50,000 nucleotides of DNA from Sphaeroforma sirkka (taxonomy: Eukaryota; Opisthokonta; Ichthyosporea; Ichthyophonida), in contig LUCW03000318.1 of NCBI GenBank assembly GCA_001586965.3, positions 22,501 through 72,500 on the forward strand, written 5' to 3'. The position numbers and the translations under genes were made by a program. The notes under the pieces were generated by a model. That model saw only the letters and a program-made list of their open reading frames with translations. It was not told where the DNA came from and ran no database searches. Below, one piece after another: positions 27,672-38,866 of the stretch. Position 1 is the stretch's first letter. Every line of letters begins with the position of its first letter.

Positions 27672-29603
27672 AACACCTAGCCTGTCTGGAGTTGAGCCTG
27701 CCGAGGAAACTGTTGGGGAAGCAAATTCTGAGGTTGGTACAGAGGATTATTCTGAGGATGACTCGTCGGATCCTAAAGCCTTGGAAGAAGAGGTAACTAC
27801 TACCGCGGAAAGGCTCGCCAGCGTCCGTGTATCACCTAGGAGTGAAGCTCAGGACCCCAGCTTGCCCCCTGACCACGTGCCGTCAAATATTGGGGATAAA
27901 CGTCGAAAGGCTGGAAAATTCGTGGATACGAATGTCGGGGACATTATAACTCCACATCTAAAGGACACTCCAGCACAAATCCGGAGTGAAAAGGAAGTAT
28001 TGTTTCGCCATCGATGGAGAAGCCATTCCATTCAGCTCAAATCTTGGGGCCGAAGCTGAGGACGCCATAACTCGACAACGAGTGGTTGGATCCTCTCAAT
28101 CTCGACGCCAATTGAACCGCACTGAAGCGCTCTTGAAGGAGCTAGCGGCAGCAGCAGTTGTGGACCCCTCTATCGTGTCCCACTTGGCTGATATTCTTCC
28201 TATACCGAAGAAGAAGAAAAAATTCGGGCCGAGTTTCGAACCCGAGACCTACTGGTTTACCAGCCAGTATGTTTACCACTAAGCCAGTTACCACTGGCGT
28301 GAGAGGAAATATTTCAAAATTTAATCTCTATAGCTCTGATGTTACCATTGACCATCCTCTTGACAAACCTAACCCTGTCAGAGGATATGATCGTATGGAA
28401 CTCGATGAGGCTTACCATCCTCGTAATATCGACCCTCATTTGCCAACTAACCCTGGTAATCACGATTTTGGCAATCGCTACACCAGTACCTCGTTAGAGA
28501 GTTCCCGCTCTAATCCTGAGGATGAGGAAGTGAGAACCAGGCATACTCGTCTCAGGCTGTTACGCTCTGGTATGCAAGTCCTTGAGGACCGTTTATTGAA
28601 TGACTCTGACCTTGACGATAGGAAAGCGGATAACATTCGCTATCTAATCGATAACAAGAGAAAGGGAATAGACACCATCTTGGCACTAGCAGCCCGTAGC
28701 ATTGAGCATGAGCCTCATGAACGCTTAGAACCAAGCTTTATAAAGCAACTAGGTAACGCGCAGGCTGAGGTCGATTTCTCTACTAATGAGAGTACAGTGG
28801 AGACACTGAAGGCCTTCGACCAACTTAAGGAGTCTGCCAGCCTTAAGGATAAGCAGATGATGAATGCCTTTATTCATTTCTGTGAGCCAGGTGAATGGCG
28901 AACTATCTTGAAGGCTCATGAGCCCAACTGGAAAGCCCTACCCTGGCACCAGTTGCGTGATAATATACTTAACACCTTTTTTGAAGATGCACGTGACCGT
29001 GAACTCCTAGAGTCTCGCAAGTTCTTTGCGAACGATACCACTATTCGAGGTACTCTAGCTCATATGACACATATGAATACTCGGATGGGTGGTCGTACCT
29101 ATACTGGCGAATATTTATTAATTTGTCAGATGATGGAGACTCTGGGAGCTAACCTCTTTAAGAAAGTCAATGATGACATCATCGCCTATGGTGATTTGCG
29201 ATCTATGCCTTGGTCTGTCTTTGAGAAGATAGTACACAAGCATACCAATTCCTCTACTAGAGTACTTAGTACCACGAGCTACACCCAGCCCACTGAGCGA
29301 AACGCAGTAGAGACTAATACTGCGCGTAGTACTAAGAAACCTCGCACTACTACTGGAGGGGGTACTGGCTCTACTTCTACCGAACCGAAAGGTGATAAGA
29401 AGGTGAGAGCGCCTTGCAAGAAGTGTGGTTACAACCTCACAAAACGTAATGGCAAGTGGAATGGTAGACACGACCCTGTTAAGTGTGCACCAGGCAAGCC
29501 AGATTTTGGACACTATATGAAAGAGTGTGCTACTTGCAAGGGTACTAACGGTTGGCACAAAGAGGATTGCAAGGACTTACCGGACGTCCAAGTTAAGCAC
29601 TGA
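27589..29603 (+). pseudogene. Ty3/gypsy-like gag, frameshifted
   Basis: The reading starts at ATG 27589 (MAKGTSKGKGA) with a Pro/Glu/Ser-rich N-terminus. It moves to a second frame near 28000, and to a third after an insertion at 28222-28293. The third frame runs to a stop at 29603. The central part, about 28790-29240, is helical, with Trp-rich blocks and a length expected for a gag capsid region. The C-terminus is basic and Cys-rich (PCKKCGYN, then CATCKGTNGWHKEDC), similar to but not identical with a CCHC knuckle: the spacing is C-2-C-6-H-3-C. The next ORF begins 10 bases later. The two frame changes make it non-functional as read. Confidence 0.7.
28222..28293 (-). other. tRNA-like sequence inserted in gag
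   Basis: On the minus strand the sequence has a polymerase III A box (TGGCTTAGTGG) and B box (GGTTCGAAAC) at tRNA-like spacing, a T-arm, a self-complementary anticodon-arm-like hairpin (ACTGG/CCAGT), and a run of six T at 28222-28217 that could end transcription. The acceptor stem does not pair and the anticodon loop counts as eight bases, so it is not a normal tRNA gene. It is either a decayed tRNA or a tRNA-derived SINE head. It sits exactly where the gag frame changes. Confidence 0.6.
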
Positions 29604-29612
29604 CAGTACCAT

Positions 29613-30524
29613 ATGTGCGCACTAGAGCAAGATTATGAGAAAATGTTCAATAAAATCTATACCAAAAGAGATGAACGTATCTTTCAAACAGTTTTCGTAA
29701 ATGGAGAAAAAGTTATGGCACTATTTGATCCAGGGGCTGAAGTCTCTGCTATCTCACGCCGAGTAGCCTACGCTACAGATATGGCTGTCCATAACGAAAC
29801 AACTGATTTAATCTTGGGAAATGGCAAAGTAACTACTTGCAAACAAGCCATTGACTATGCACACATAATGCTGTCAGATAGAAGAGAAGTGAAGACTCAC
29901 CTAATCGTTACTGACATGTCTCAGAAATACGATTTAATTATAGGTATGACTGATCTTCTCAGTTTAGGTATAACACTCACTGGTCTGCCTAATGGGCTAG
30001 ACCTGAATAGAGATCAGTCAGATGATAATATGTTAAAGATACCTAAACCTCCGGAAGGTGAAGCAAAGGATATGATTCCGCACTTCACCGATATAATTAT
30101 GGACTTAATTATACAAAACAGGAAGATTGCAATAACTGACTGGTGTATGTTTAAGTTCTCTAATGGGTACGTTAGACTTGACTTAACAAACGTCGACTTC
30201 TCTAAGTTAAAGTGTCCTTCACATAACTACGTGAGTTGGAGACACAAAGACGTTGTCAAAACCCAAATCGAAGATTGGTTAAAACAGGGTCTAATTGAAA
30301 TCAATTATGATGCAACCCCAGTTAACTTAGCTCTCTTAGCGGTCGATCAATATAAATCTGATGGAACGTTTAGTAAAACAAGAGTAGTACTAGACCTGTC
30401 GCCAATCAACAAACTAATTCCGCAACATAGTTTTCCCTTACCTAAGATAAGCGAGATACTACGCAAAATGGAGGGTGCGACTATCTTTTCCAAGATAGAC
30501 TTAAAATCAACTACAAATATATGA
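29613..30524 (+). pseudogene. Pol: aspartic protease and start of reverse transcriptase
   Basis: A 303-codon frame begins at ATG 29613, just after gag. Residues 31-47 hold ALFDPGAEVSAISRRVA, a retropepsin active site with DPG in place of the usual DSG or DTG, and residues 108-121 hold the second conserved protease segment (YDLIIGMTDLLSLG). From about residue 220 it is the fingers part of a Ty3/gypsy reverse transcriptase, with RVVLDLSPINKLI, FPLPKI and FSKIDLKS. It stops at 30524. In another frame a short RT piece (FSFTWQGKKYQFKGAPEGLH) follows to about 30610. The catalytic Y-x-D-D, the thumb and RNase H are absent, so the polymerase is deleted. Confidence 0.8.
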
Positions 30525-30614
30525 GCCTCATAGGAAATACTTTTCCTTTACTTGGCAAGGTAAGAAGTACCAGTTTAAAGGTGCACCTGAAGGCTTACAC
30601 ATGTTACTTATAAA

Positions 30615-31850
30615 ATGGCTATTCGTGCAGGGCTTGATCACCCGGCGCTGAAAGAAACCATACGTGAAGTATACCGACGCTGTACTGATTGTGAAAAGAA
30701 CCAGATCAAGCGATACGGTTGGGCACCCCAAAAAAGTGTGACAGAAGACCAACCGATGCGCCGAGTCATAGTCGATTTGGTTAAACTCCCGCGATCCAAG
30801 CATACTGGCGATGTATATATCTGTCATTTCTTATGTGTGGCTTCGGGCTATAACTTGCTTTATGCAATACCGAACAAACGTCCACAAACAGTGGCAGAAT
30901 TATGCTATCACGTCTTCAATGACTTCGGTTTCCCCCGAGTACTATGTTCTGATAACGGTAGTGAGTTTTGTACCGACGTAATGGAGGCACTTATACTCGT
31001 ATCAGGCATGACCCATAGGCGTGGTGTTCCTTACAAACCTCAATCGCAGGGTGCAAATGAGACACGTCATAGAGAACTTAAGAAACTCTTGCGTACCGCA
31101 CTAGACGACGTTGAGGATATGTGGCCTTATCATTTGAAATGGGTTCAGACTCAAATGAATAACTGCATGAATCCTCAAACAGGAACACTCCCGTTTCACT
31201 ATTTCTTTGGCCGCTATAGTGAATTACAAGCAACGTTTGATAAAACTGCGCCCGAGAAACACGCTACCCCGTGGCTACAAAAGATCGAGCATATGCAGAA
31301 CGTTGTTTACCCCTGTTTACTCGAGCACAAAAATCGCGTTCTACTTAAAGCGTATGACCGATGGAATAACACTAAGAACATTGTTCAGTTCAAAGTCGGC
31401 GATTACGTTAACATTATAAATCGAAACGCCAACGTTACCGAACTCTCTTCTAAGACGATAGGACCTTTTGTTATTTCCTACCATGATGAGAAGAGTGATA
31501 CTTACGAAGTGAATAACATTGATGGTACTAGCGCAACCAATCTAGGCACTCACCGTATCCCTACCTCCGAACTCTCATTCGCTCGCTCATTTGATTCTGA
31601 TGTACCAGTTATGGAGTCACAAGTCAAAGATATAATTGACAAAACATCCGAAGACGGTTACACTTACTACAAGACCCGTTTCATGGATGGGACAGTAGCT
31701 TGGCTAACCTCCGATGCATTTCGTGAATCTCGCGACTTTCTTCGTATCTTGTCCACAGGGACCTCAGGAACCTCGGCAGGCTTAGCAGGCTTAGAGCTAG
31801 CGACTCCCTTGCCTTTAGAAGTACCCTTAGCCATAGTATTTGCTGGATAG
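30615..31850 (+). pseudogene. Pol: integrase with chromodomain-like tail, fused into the inverted arm
   Basis: The frame holds part of the zinc-binding domain (RRCTDCEKNQ, with the upstream His region truncated) and a complete integrase core. The first Asp is in VIVDLVKLP, the second in CSDNGSEF and the Glu in GANETRHREL, with the expected 35 residues between the last two. It then has a C-terminal segment (VKDIIDKTSEDGYTYYKT...) like the chromodomain or GPY/F region of chromoviruses. From 31752 the frame reads antisense through the start of gag in the inverted arm, adding about 32 foreign residues before the stop at 31850. The 5' side joins the RT fragment by an internal deletion near 30610. 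Confidence 0.8.
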
Positions 31851-32508
31851 TAAATCGATGTCAGACAGTCTAGAAGCAGTACACTACTGTAACTACTAAA
31901 TAACTAAAAAATATGTAAACTTCGATGGAAATTACTAGGTTTCAAACTATATTAAACTAAAATACAATTTAGTCAGTTAGGATTTAGCAGTGGTAGCTTG
32001 TGTAAGAATGATCGGGACTGCCTCTTGTTAAGAGCCTAAATATCCTCAATCACACAGGGCGTACCTCTAGCTGTTCTTTATTGAATAATTTTCACTAGAA
32101 GTACTAAGTGTTCATGACCACATGCCTAATTTGTAGATAGACATAATAACGTAAGTCACGTTAATACATTAGCTGATATAAATAAAGTTCCATCTGAACA
32201 AAAGTTAAAAAAAGAAAAAGACTTATTGGATTTTGGAGATTGGCGGGAGGACCAAAATCTATAAGTAGTAGTTCGGAGATTATAAAATTTAGTTTATAAT
32301 ATCCTACATCTACTAATGTCTCAAATAGGTCCAAGTAGATGAGTCATACCAAATACTCAGGCTATTGGAGCCATCAAAGTGAATTTAGAACACTTTGGAA
32401 ATATTGGAAAAAGAGCTTGTACTAAATTATTTAAAATACAAATAAAAACCAATGTATTATCTCAATTGATCTTGATATTTTAGACTGACCGGAGGCTGTA
32501 TTTCTACA
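31752..32508 (-). repeat. Right inverted arm of the retroelement
   Basis: This is the reverse complement of 26919-27671, carrying the gag start, leader and presumed LTR in the opposite orientation. Only a few single-base differences are seen, so the two arms are young or have been homogenised. Confidence 0.85.
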
Positions 32509-32758
32509 GATTGGCGGGAGGACCAAAACCTGTAAGTAGTAGTTCAGAGTATATAAAGTTTAGTTTACAATATCCTACATCTACTATCGTCTCAAATAGG
32601 TCCAAGTAGATGAGTCATACCAAATACTAAGTCTATTGGAGCCATCAAGTGATTTTAGAACACTTTGAAGTATTGGAAAAAGATCTTGTATTAAATTATT
32701 TTAAATACAATTAAAAACCAATATGTTATCTCATTTGTTCTTGATATTTTAGACTAAC
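32229..32758. repeat. Direct tandem pair of a 265-280-bp unit
   Basis: The unit starts GATTGGCGGGAGGACC and ends near TTTTAGACT. The first copy (32229-32509) is part of the right arm; the second (32510-32758) is more diverged and lies outside it. The left arm holds only one copy. The unit may be a small element of its own or a duplicated LTR piece. Confidence 0.75.
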
Positions 32759-33257
32759 AAGTATCTTTACATGGGCGTCGTAGTGGTATGGTCGGAGGCA
32801 TAGGTGGTATAGGAACTGAGATTACAGGCGAAGCCATTTGAAGATGGTTATCGGTCGTGTCGTTGTGGATGATAGCGGATGTGGGGGGTCGTGGCTCGGA
32901 TGTATGGGAAAGTGATGGTTGATCGGACACAACGTGCTGTGTGGAAACAGTGGTAGTACTGTTAAGAGGGGGACACGGGAGAGGCAGTTGAGGAACTGGA
33001 GATGGTACTACCGTAGTGGAGGGTAGGACATCTTTAGGAACGATAGACACCTGTGCAACTGGCGGTAGTTTGTGTGAGAGGGGCAAGGAAGGGTGGAAGA
33101 TAGGTGGAAGGGATTTACTCGTCTTCGTGGCCACGTCAGGAGGTTGAGACGATTTAAATGGAATAGACTTGGTTCGCTTGCTTATACCTATATAATGAAG
33201 TTTTGATGTGAAAAGTGAAAATATGGTTTGGGAGTATCCAAGATAATTTGATGTCAA
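32754..33257 (-). CDS. Pro/Ser/Thr-rich open frame of unknown nature
   Basis: A minus-strand frame of 167 codons is rich in Pro, Ser, Thr and Val without simple repeats, and ends RRPCKDTC. A possible acceptor (TTATATAG) at about 33185 suggests it might be a terminal exon starting near ISKRTKS. Its 3' end enters the repeat unit. It could be the disordered part of a transposon protein interrupted by the retroelement, or a host exon. There is no domain. Confidence 0.3.
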   Translation of the reverse strand: MTSNYLGYSQTIFSLFTSKLHYIGISKRTKSIPFKSSQPPDVATKTSKSLPPIFHPSLPLSHKLPPVAQVSIVPKDVLPSTTVVPSPVPQLPLPCPPLNSTTTVSTQHVVSDQPSLSHTSEPRPPTSAIIHNDTTDNHLQMASPVISVPIPPMPPTIPLRRPCKDTC

Positions 33258-36200
33258 GATATGTAAAACCTAGTTTAGATTGTGAAAAACCGCGGCGTCC
33301 CAGACGTTTTTTATCAAAATATCAACTTGGGTAATAAAGCTCAAAATTCATTTTCTATCTATTTATTTACGAAAGATAAGAAGAACAAAAAGAAACAACA
33401 GGAAATTTTAAAATGAAAAAAGGAAAAAAGCGAAAATGAACATTCCAGCAACAAGAATGCAGATCGGTAGATCCATGACCCATGTTTGGATATTAAATTT
33501 GGATCTTCGAACGCTGTTTTTTTTCTTCAAAAAGAGTTGTTTTTCTATTTAAAACAGACCACTAATACCCCATATATGGATTTTTTGCTTGTTTTTATTT
33601 TTTATATATTTTCAAAAAAACAAAACGACAAAATCGAAAACGATTGCATGTTATATATATTGATATTTATAACTACAGTCTACAGTACAGTCGAACATCG
33701 ATAATTGTCTACTCCAATTATAGTCTACTTTTTCCAGCTAAATATATAAACTATATTCAAAATAGGCCACAGTGCTTGAATATCCCTACAAATCATGAAA
33801 GAAAAAGCAGTCCTAGATTGCTTTAGATATGCGTATGTTATATACTTTGTATAATTCTGAAAACGACACGTATAGCATCAAATACTTCAAATCGCTTTGA
33901 TCTAGCTCATATATCATGCAGTACTGCACTAGAACTTGCAAGGAGACCAATCATATAGTAGGTGCACATAGATGTATTGGTTGCTATCTGCCGATGTAAG
34001 CTCTTTGTGGCGTGTGAGTTACTGAGGGGTTTGGTCGACTGGTAGTATAGGCTACTGCATGGCAAACAAAACAACAACGATGCAAGCCACCGCCTCCATT
34101 GCAGAATTGAACAGCTGTAACAATCAACCTAATGGGCTATAAATATTTCTATAAAAGATTGTAGTAAAACCTGTAGGTTATAGTAGATTCTTCTAAATAT
34201 AAAACATAATTTGAATTTTTGCTGCATAGTGAACAAAAAGATATAAAAAACATGTCGAATGGAGCCAGTATTTTGCCCTGAAATAGAGCCTAATTCCCGC
34301 GCATTATGGGTCTTGACTCTTGTGCCCTTTACAGTAACACATCCCAGTTTTGTCTACTCCGATTATTGACCAAACTGTTGCTTAAAACGAGTGCTGGACA
34401 ATAATCGAGGTTTGACTTCCAAAAGATGCAAAATATTTGATAAAAATATACACAACAAACATTTCGGAATTTCGACAGACATAGGTATAAAAATTAAAAA
34501 AATACAAAAAATGATGTTTTCTTTATGTTTTATTGGTTTGTTTTTAGTCTTTAGTGAAGGCGGTGTGACCGTGTGTCGTTTGACCCGTGTCACGTGCGAC
34601 GGTGACAAGTCTTAATTTTAAATATGTACTTCAGACTTCCAAGCTCCAAAGGCTATGCCCGCTATGGTCAAGTAGTTTGGGTTAAAAAAAAAAGTTCGAA
34701 AATGGAAAAAAATGCTGTACATATATGTACAGCGTATTTATATATATTTGTTTTACATAAATAGCTGTTTGCTATAGAATTGAAAAAGAATATAAGTATG
34801 CGACTATTTCCTAATTAGGGAAAATATATTACAAATAAAAGCGCAACTATAATTAGTAATTAGGTGCTACATTGCTACTGTTACTCTCTAAATAACGCTG
34901 ACTCTACTAGTAGAGTCGGAGTTAGTAGTCTAAGACACTCGACTCCTCGAGACTCCGAGAGTGCTACTGTACATATGTGTATTCAAACAATTTTGGTTTT
35001 TCAACTAATATATATATATATATATATATGTATTTATAATATACTAAAACATATCGTGCCGTGCATATAAAATTGTATATATATATTTGACACTGGAAGT
35101 ATGCACTCTGGACTCTGGAGTCTGAACAGACTGTACCTCCAGAATTTCCTCTTGAGAGTTTCGCCCACGTGGCCCCTACTTTCTATTTTGTTTTTACTAA
35201 AAAGTATCGTTTGCTGAACTACTCTAAAATAAACAGTTTTCAGCATGTAGTTAAGTTTTGGCTTTTGCATAGCCTTTTAGAGAAAAAAGTGTTTTGCTTT
35301 TTAAAAAAACTTTCAAGTTTCAAATGTCGACTTTCGAATTCATTCCATGAGATACTCTCAGATATCTGATACCTGAGGCTGATACTCACGTCTCACATAC
35401 TCTCGCGGCACTCTTAGTCTCTTAGACAGCGCTATTCTCATTTAAAAACAAAGATCTTTTCGTAATTATGTTGGATAAAAAAGAAAAAAAAAAGAAGATA
35501 TCTCGACTCTCCGCCTCTCGGGATCTCCGGGCTCCGCCCTCGACGAGTCGAGACTCGTCATGCGTCATTCGACAGCAGGACTTTACACTCACTATAACTC
35601 TAGAGAATTGCGAGAGAGCTGAATCTACTAAATACTTTAATCTAGAGAGTAGCATATGCTGCACTGCAGCCACCGCTGAATATTTGCCTTCTCATTTTTT
35701 ATATTGTTGAATGTTGAAGCCTAAAAGGGCTACAACAATCTGTGAAATGGCTGATGGCATGGCCCTGAGCCCCTGATGGCAGTGCCCTGAGGCTATCCTC
35801 ATATCGTTATAATAGGTTGCAACGCAAAGAAATGTCCCGTATATAGTCGTAGGCCATGTTTCAGGTCAAGTAATAGTCATATTCACACCAGAATTTTGTC
35901 CTTACGACATATTCTGATATCAAAATTGAGACTAAAAGATTATGAGTAGGTGCACTATCCAGGTCACAATATACAGGTCAAAATATACCATATAAATACG
36001 TTGCAACGTTAAAAATAATCGGTTAACCGTTGGAAAGTCAACTTTTATATTTATGACGCCAAACGTGATAAGGTTAGCCCTGAGGCATGATGCTAAGCTC
36101 AATACATTCTGCCTATGTGCGATAAACTTTAAACGTAGGCGCAAAAAGTTTTGTTTTTTAAACGGTTTGAAGTATATCGGGGGCAAATCGACAAATCGAC

Positions 36201-38790
36201 CATGATTTTTTTTCTTCAAATTTGCACCTGAGAAAATAACCTTTTTTAATGAAAAGGCGATTTGAAACTATTCACAACTGACACAGAGGAAAATTAGGAC
36301 AATTCGTGACAGTTAGGCCGCCTCCAAAAATGTACCTATTAGTAAACCCATAGGACTCTCGCTTTATTTTTTTTTTTTGCGTTTTAACAGGAAACGTAGC
36401 TTATGATGGGTGACAGGCCATAACGGCTGCCTGCTGGTGGGGACTGGGGAGTTGGGGACTCACTCTATATTCTCTCTCTAGTAGATTTACTGGGGAGTGG
36501 CGAGGGGCTGACTGCCGACTAGATCTCATGTCAAGTCAAAAACGAGAACAGTTAACATTCTTTGGGAAATAAAAAAATTATAGAAAAACAGATCAGGCTA
36601 TGGAGCGTCAGCGAGACAGCGACTCAGCGGTCAATTTCCTGTTAAAAATATGCTATATATTTATGTAGATAAATATTATAAAAAAAAGAAAAAATGTTTT
36701 ATACTTAAAAAAACATACTATTCAAAAAAAAATACCTATGTATTGTTTTTGCAATTTTTGTAAGCAAAACAAACAAACAGAAACAAAAACAAAACAAAAT
36801 TAATTCTGCGTGACAGAACTTCAGATTTCAGAAGTGTGAGATTATTTTACATTTGTTTTACAAAAATATTTCAGTCTACACTCTACTACTACTTGCATAT
36901 TTACATACATATGTAGGGATAATATTTATTTATTATTTATTTCAATAGATTGGGTCTGGTAATGATATTTCAGGGAATAAAAACATTTTGTAAGTGAAAT
37001 ATATCTTTAATCCAAAATCGGCTTTAATCACAGGATTTGGAATTATGTTCAGAAGCCAAAACCGATTTATTATTCTCGGCCATTTTTGGGACCGGCCATA
37101 ATCGTGCCCTCAGCGGCCATTCCAGGCTTCAGCGGCCATTTGGGGCAGTGACTTGGACTCTAAAAGTGTATGCAATTATATACGAAATATATGCTCAATA
37201 CGCTTGTAAGTAAGCTGGTGTTTATTGTAGTCTTCTTGAATAGTTTAGCTTTTACTAAACATCTCAGGTGTAACTATATCGTACACATTCTGGGATACCC
37301 GACGGTGAGAAGTATGGCAAATTCTGCCAAGTTTCTATTTCACTCTTTGGTGTATAATCTTGGTATTCTGTTACTGTTGTAAATCTATTATGTGGACCGC
37401 GTAGAGAGTGCCTTTCACTCCTGTCACCAGTAAGATTTTTGGTGGGGACGGCATGGTTGCGTGCGTTGCACTGACTAGAAGATGTGTATGTACGCGACAA
37501 CGAGGTGTAATTTGTGTTGATCATATATTCCACATACTTGTTTACACTTTTCAACAGGATGGGAAAACAATCTCGCAATTCTGATGACAGCATGAGAATG
37601 TCGATTTCTGCCCTCTAAAGTCCAAAATTCGTATTGCAAGGTGGGTTCCATGGCACGACGGCCAATTTTCAAAATTTTAGACAAAACTAGATATTGTCTG
37701 GGCGATCTTCTAAATCAGGTCTTTATGGGCATTTTCCGCTATTAAACGTCCGAATCGGGTCTTTATTAGTGTGTGCCGTGCCTAGCTGAAGTATGGGGCT
37801 ATAGTTTCCTGTATCATCTTTTTAAAAAATAAGCGACTGCAAAATAGCAAAAAGGGAAAACTTTCTACATATTTTATAAATACTTTCAAATGTCGTGCCA
37901 TCTCGTGGAGTCGTGGAATCTCGTGGAGTCGTGGAATCTCGTGGAGTCGTGAACTCATGAGTCGTGGAACCGTGATAATTGCAGATCCTGTGAGCGTGGT
38001 TTTATCTAATATAAAAAAATAATAGCAGTAATATTTATATTTTGTATGCAATTGTTTTTTTGTATTACAGTATTTATGTATTTAAAAAACAACAACATAG
38101 TGACTTCTCTTTTGGTTTGTTTTAAAAATAGAAAGAATAAATTGGTTTAAAAAAATATGAAATTTTCTTAAGAAAACTGAGGAATATAACAATATAAAAT
38201 ATGTATCAAGAGCCGAAGCCGCGAAGCGCTGTTCAATTTCAGAAGGCTATTTATGGCTTTACCTTTCCACTTGGCCTTTCAAGGCTTTCAGCGTGATAAA
38301 TTTCTAATGTTCTATTTTTATGTATTTGTTTTTTAAAACAACCAAAAAAAAACAAATATGTACAGTACAAATGTGGCATATTTAGCCTTTTGTAATGCTT
38401 TATTATTTGTTTTATTAAAAACAAGAAAGAAAAGAAGAAATCAAACACATCTTTTGATATTTTTTTTTTGATTTTGGTTTTGCCTTCTTAAAAAAATATT
38501 CTGTTTCATTTTGTTGTTTGAAAAAAAACAAAAAAAAACAAATCAGAATCATAAATGATATTTAGATGTTTAGGCTTCTGCAGCCTTCTTGATATTTAGA
38601 CATTCTGTGAAAATAGTTTATTTTTGGTTTTTGTAAAGAAAAATCGCATGATATTTGTAAAGCACAAAAATAGCTGTCGTTCTGCTGTGTTTATGACTTA
38701 TGTTACAAAAAAAACTTGCAGCGCTTATAGCAGTAACTTATATTGCTGTTTTCTGCAATCTGCATAGCCTTCTGAAAATTGAACACCGAC
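33258..38790. other. AT-rich region without a recognisable gene
   Basis: Open frames here are short and shaped by A and T runs. Local features are clusters of GACTC/GAGTC words (34900-34975, 35095-35125, 35500-35565), a threefold GTGGAGTCGTGGAATCTC repeat at about 37905-37950, short G-rich stretches near 36420-36510, and a 20-bp inverted repeat (38231-38250 against 38766-38786). No RNA gene or coding exon could be supported. Confidence 0.6.
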
Positions 38791-38799
38791 ATATTTTCA

Positions 38800-38806
38800 T
38801 ATATAA
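38800..38806 (+). promoter_or_regulatory. TATA box candidate for the metalloprotease gene
   Basis: TATATAA lies 61 bases before the ATG at 38867. A start site about 30 bases downstream would fall in CAGCACTATTCAGTATTC and leave a leader of some 35 bases. It is placed well for an intronless gene, but the surroundings are AT-rich. Confidence 0.45.
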
Positions 38807-38866
38807 ATGGATGCATAGATACGCATCATCAGCACTATTCAGTATTCACACATTGTGAGCAAGAAA

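Noticed and set aside
28222..28293. A functional tRNA gene
   Set aside because: The acceptor stem does not pair and the anticodon loop has the wrong size, so only a tRNA-like or tRNA-derived sequence is supported.
26919..32508. A DIRS-type retrotransposon, because of inverted terminal repeats
   Set aside because: The element encodes a DDE integrase and aspartic protease of Ty3/gypsy type, and no tyrosine recombinase is seen.
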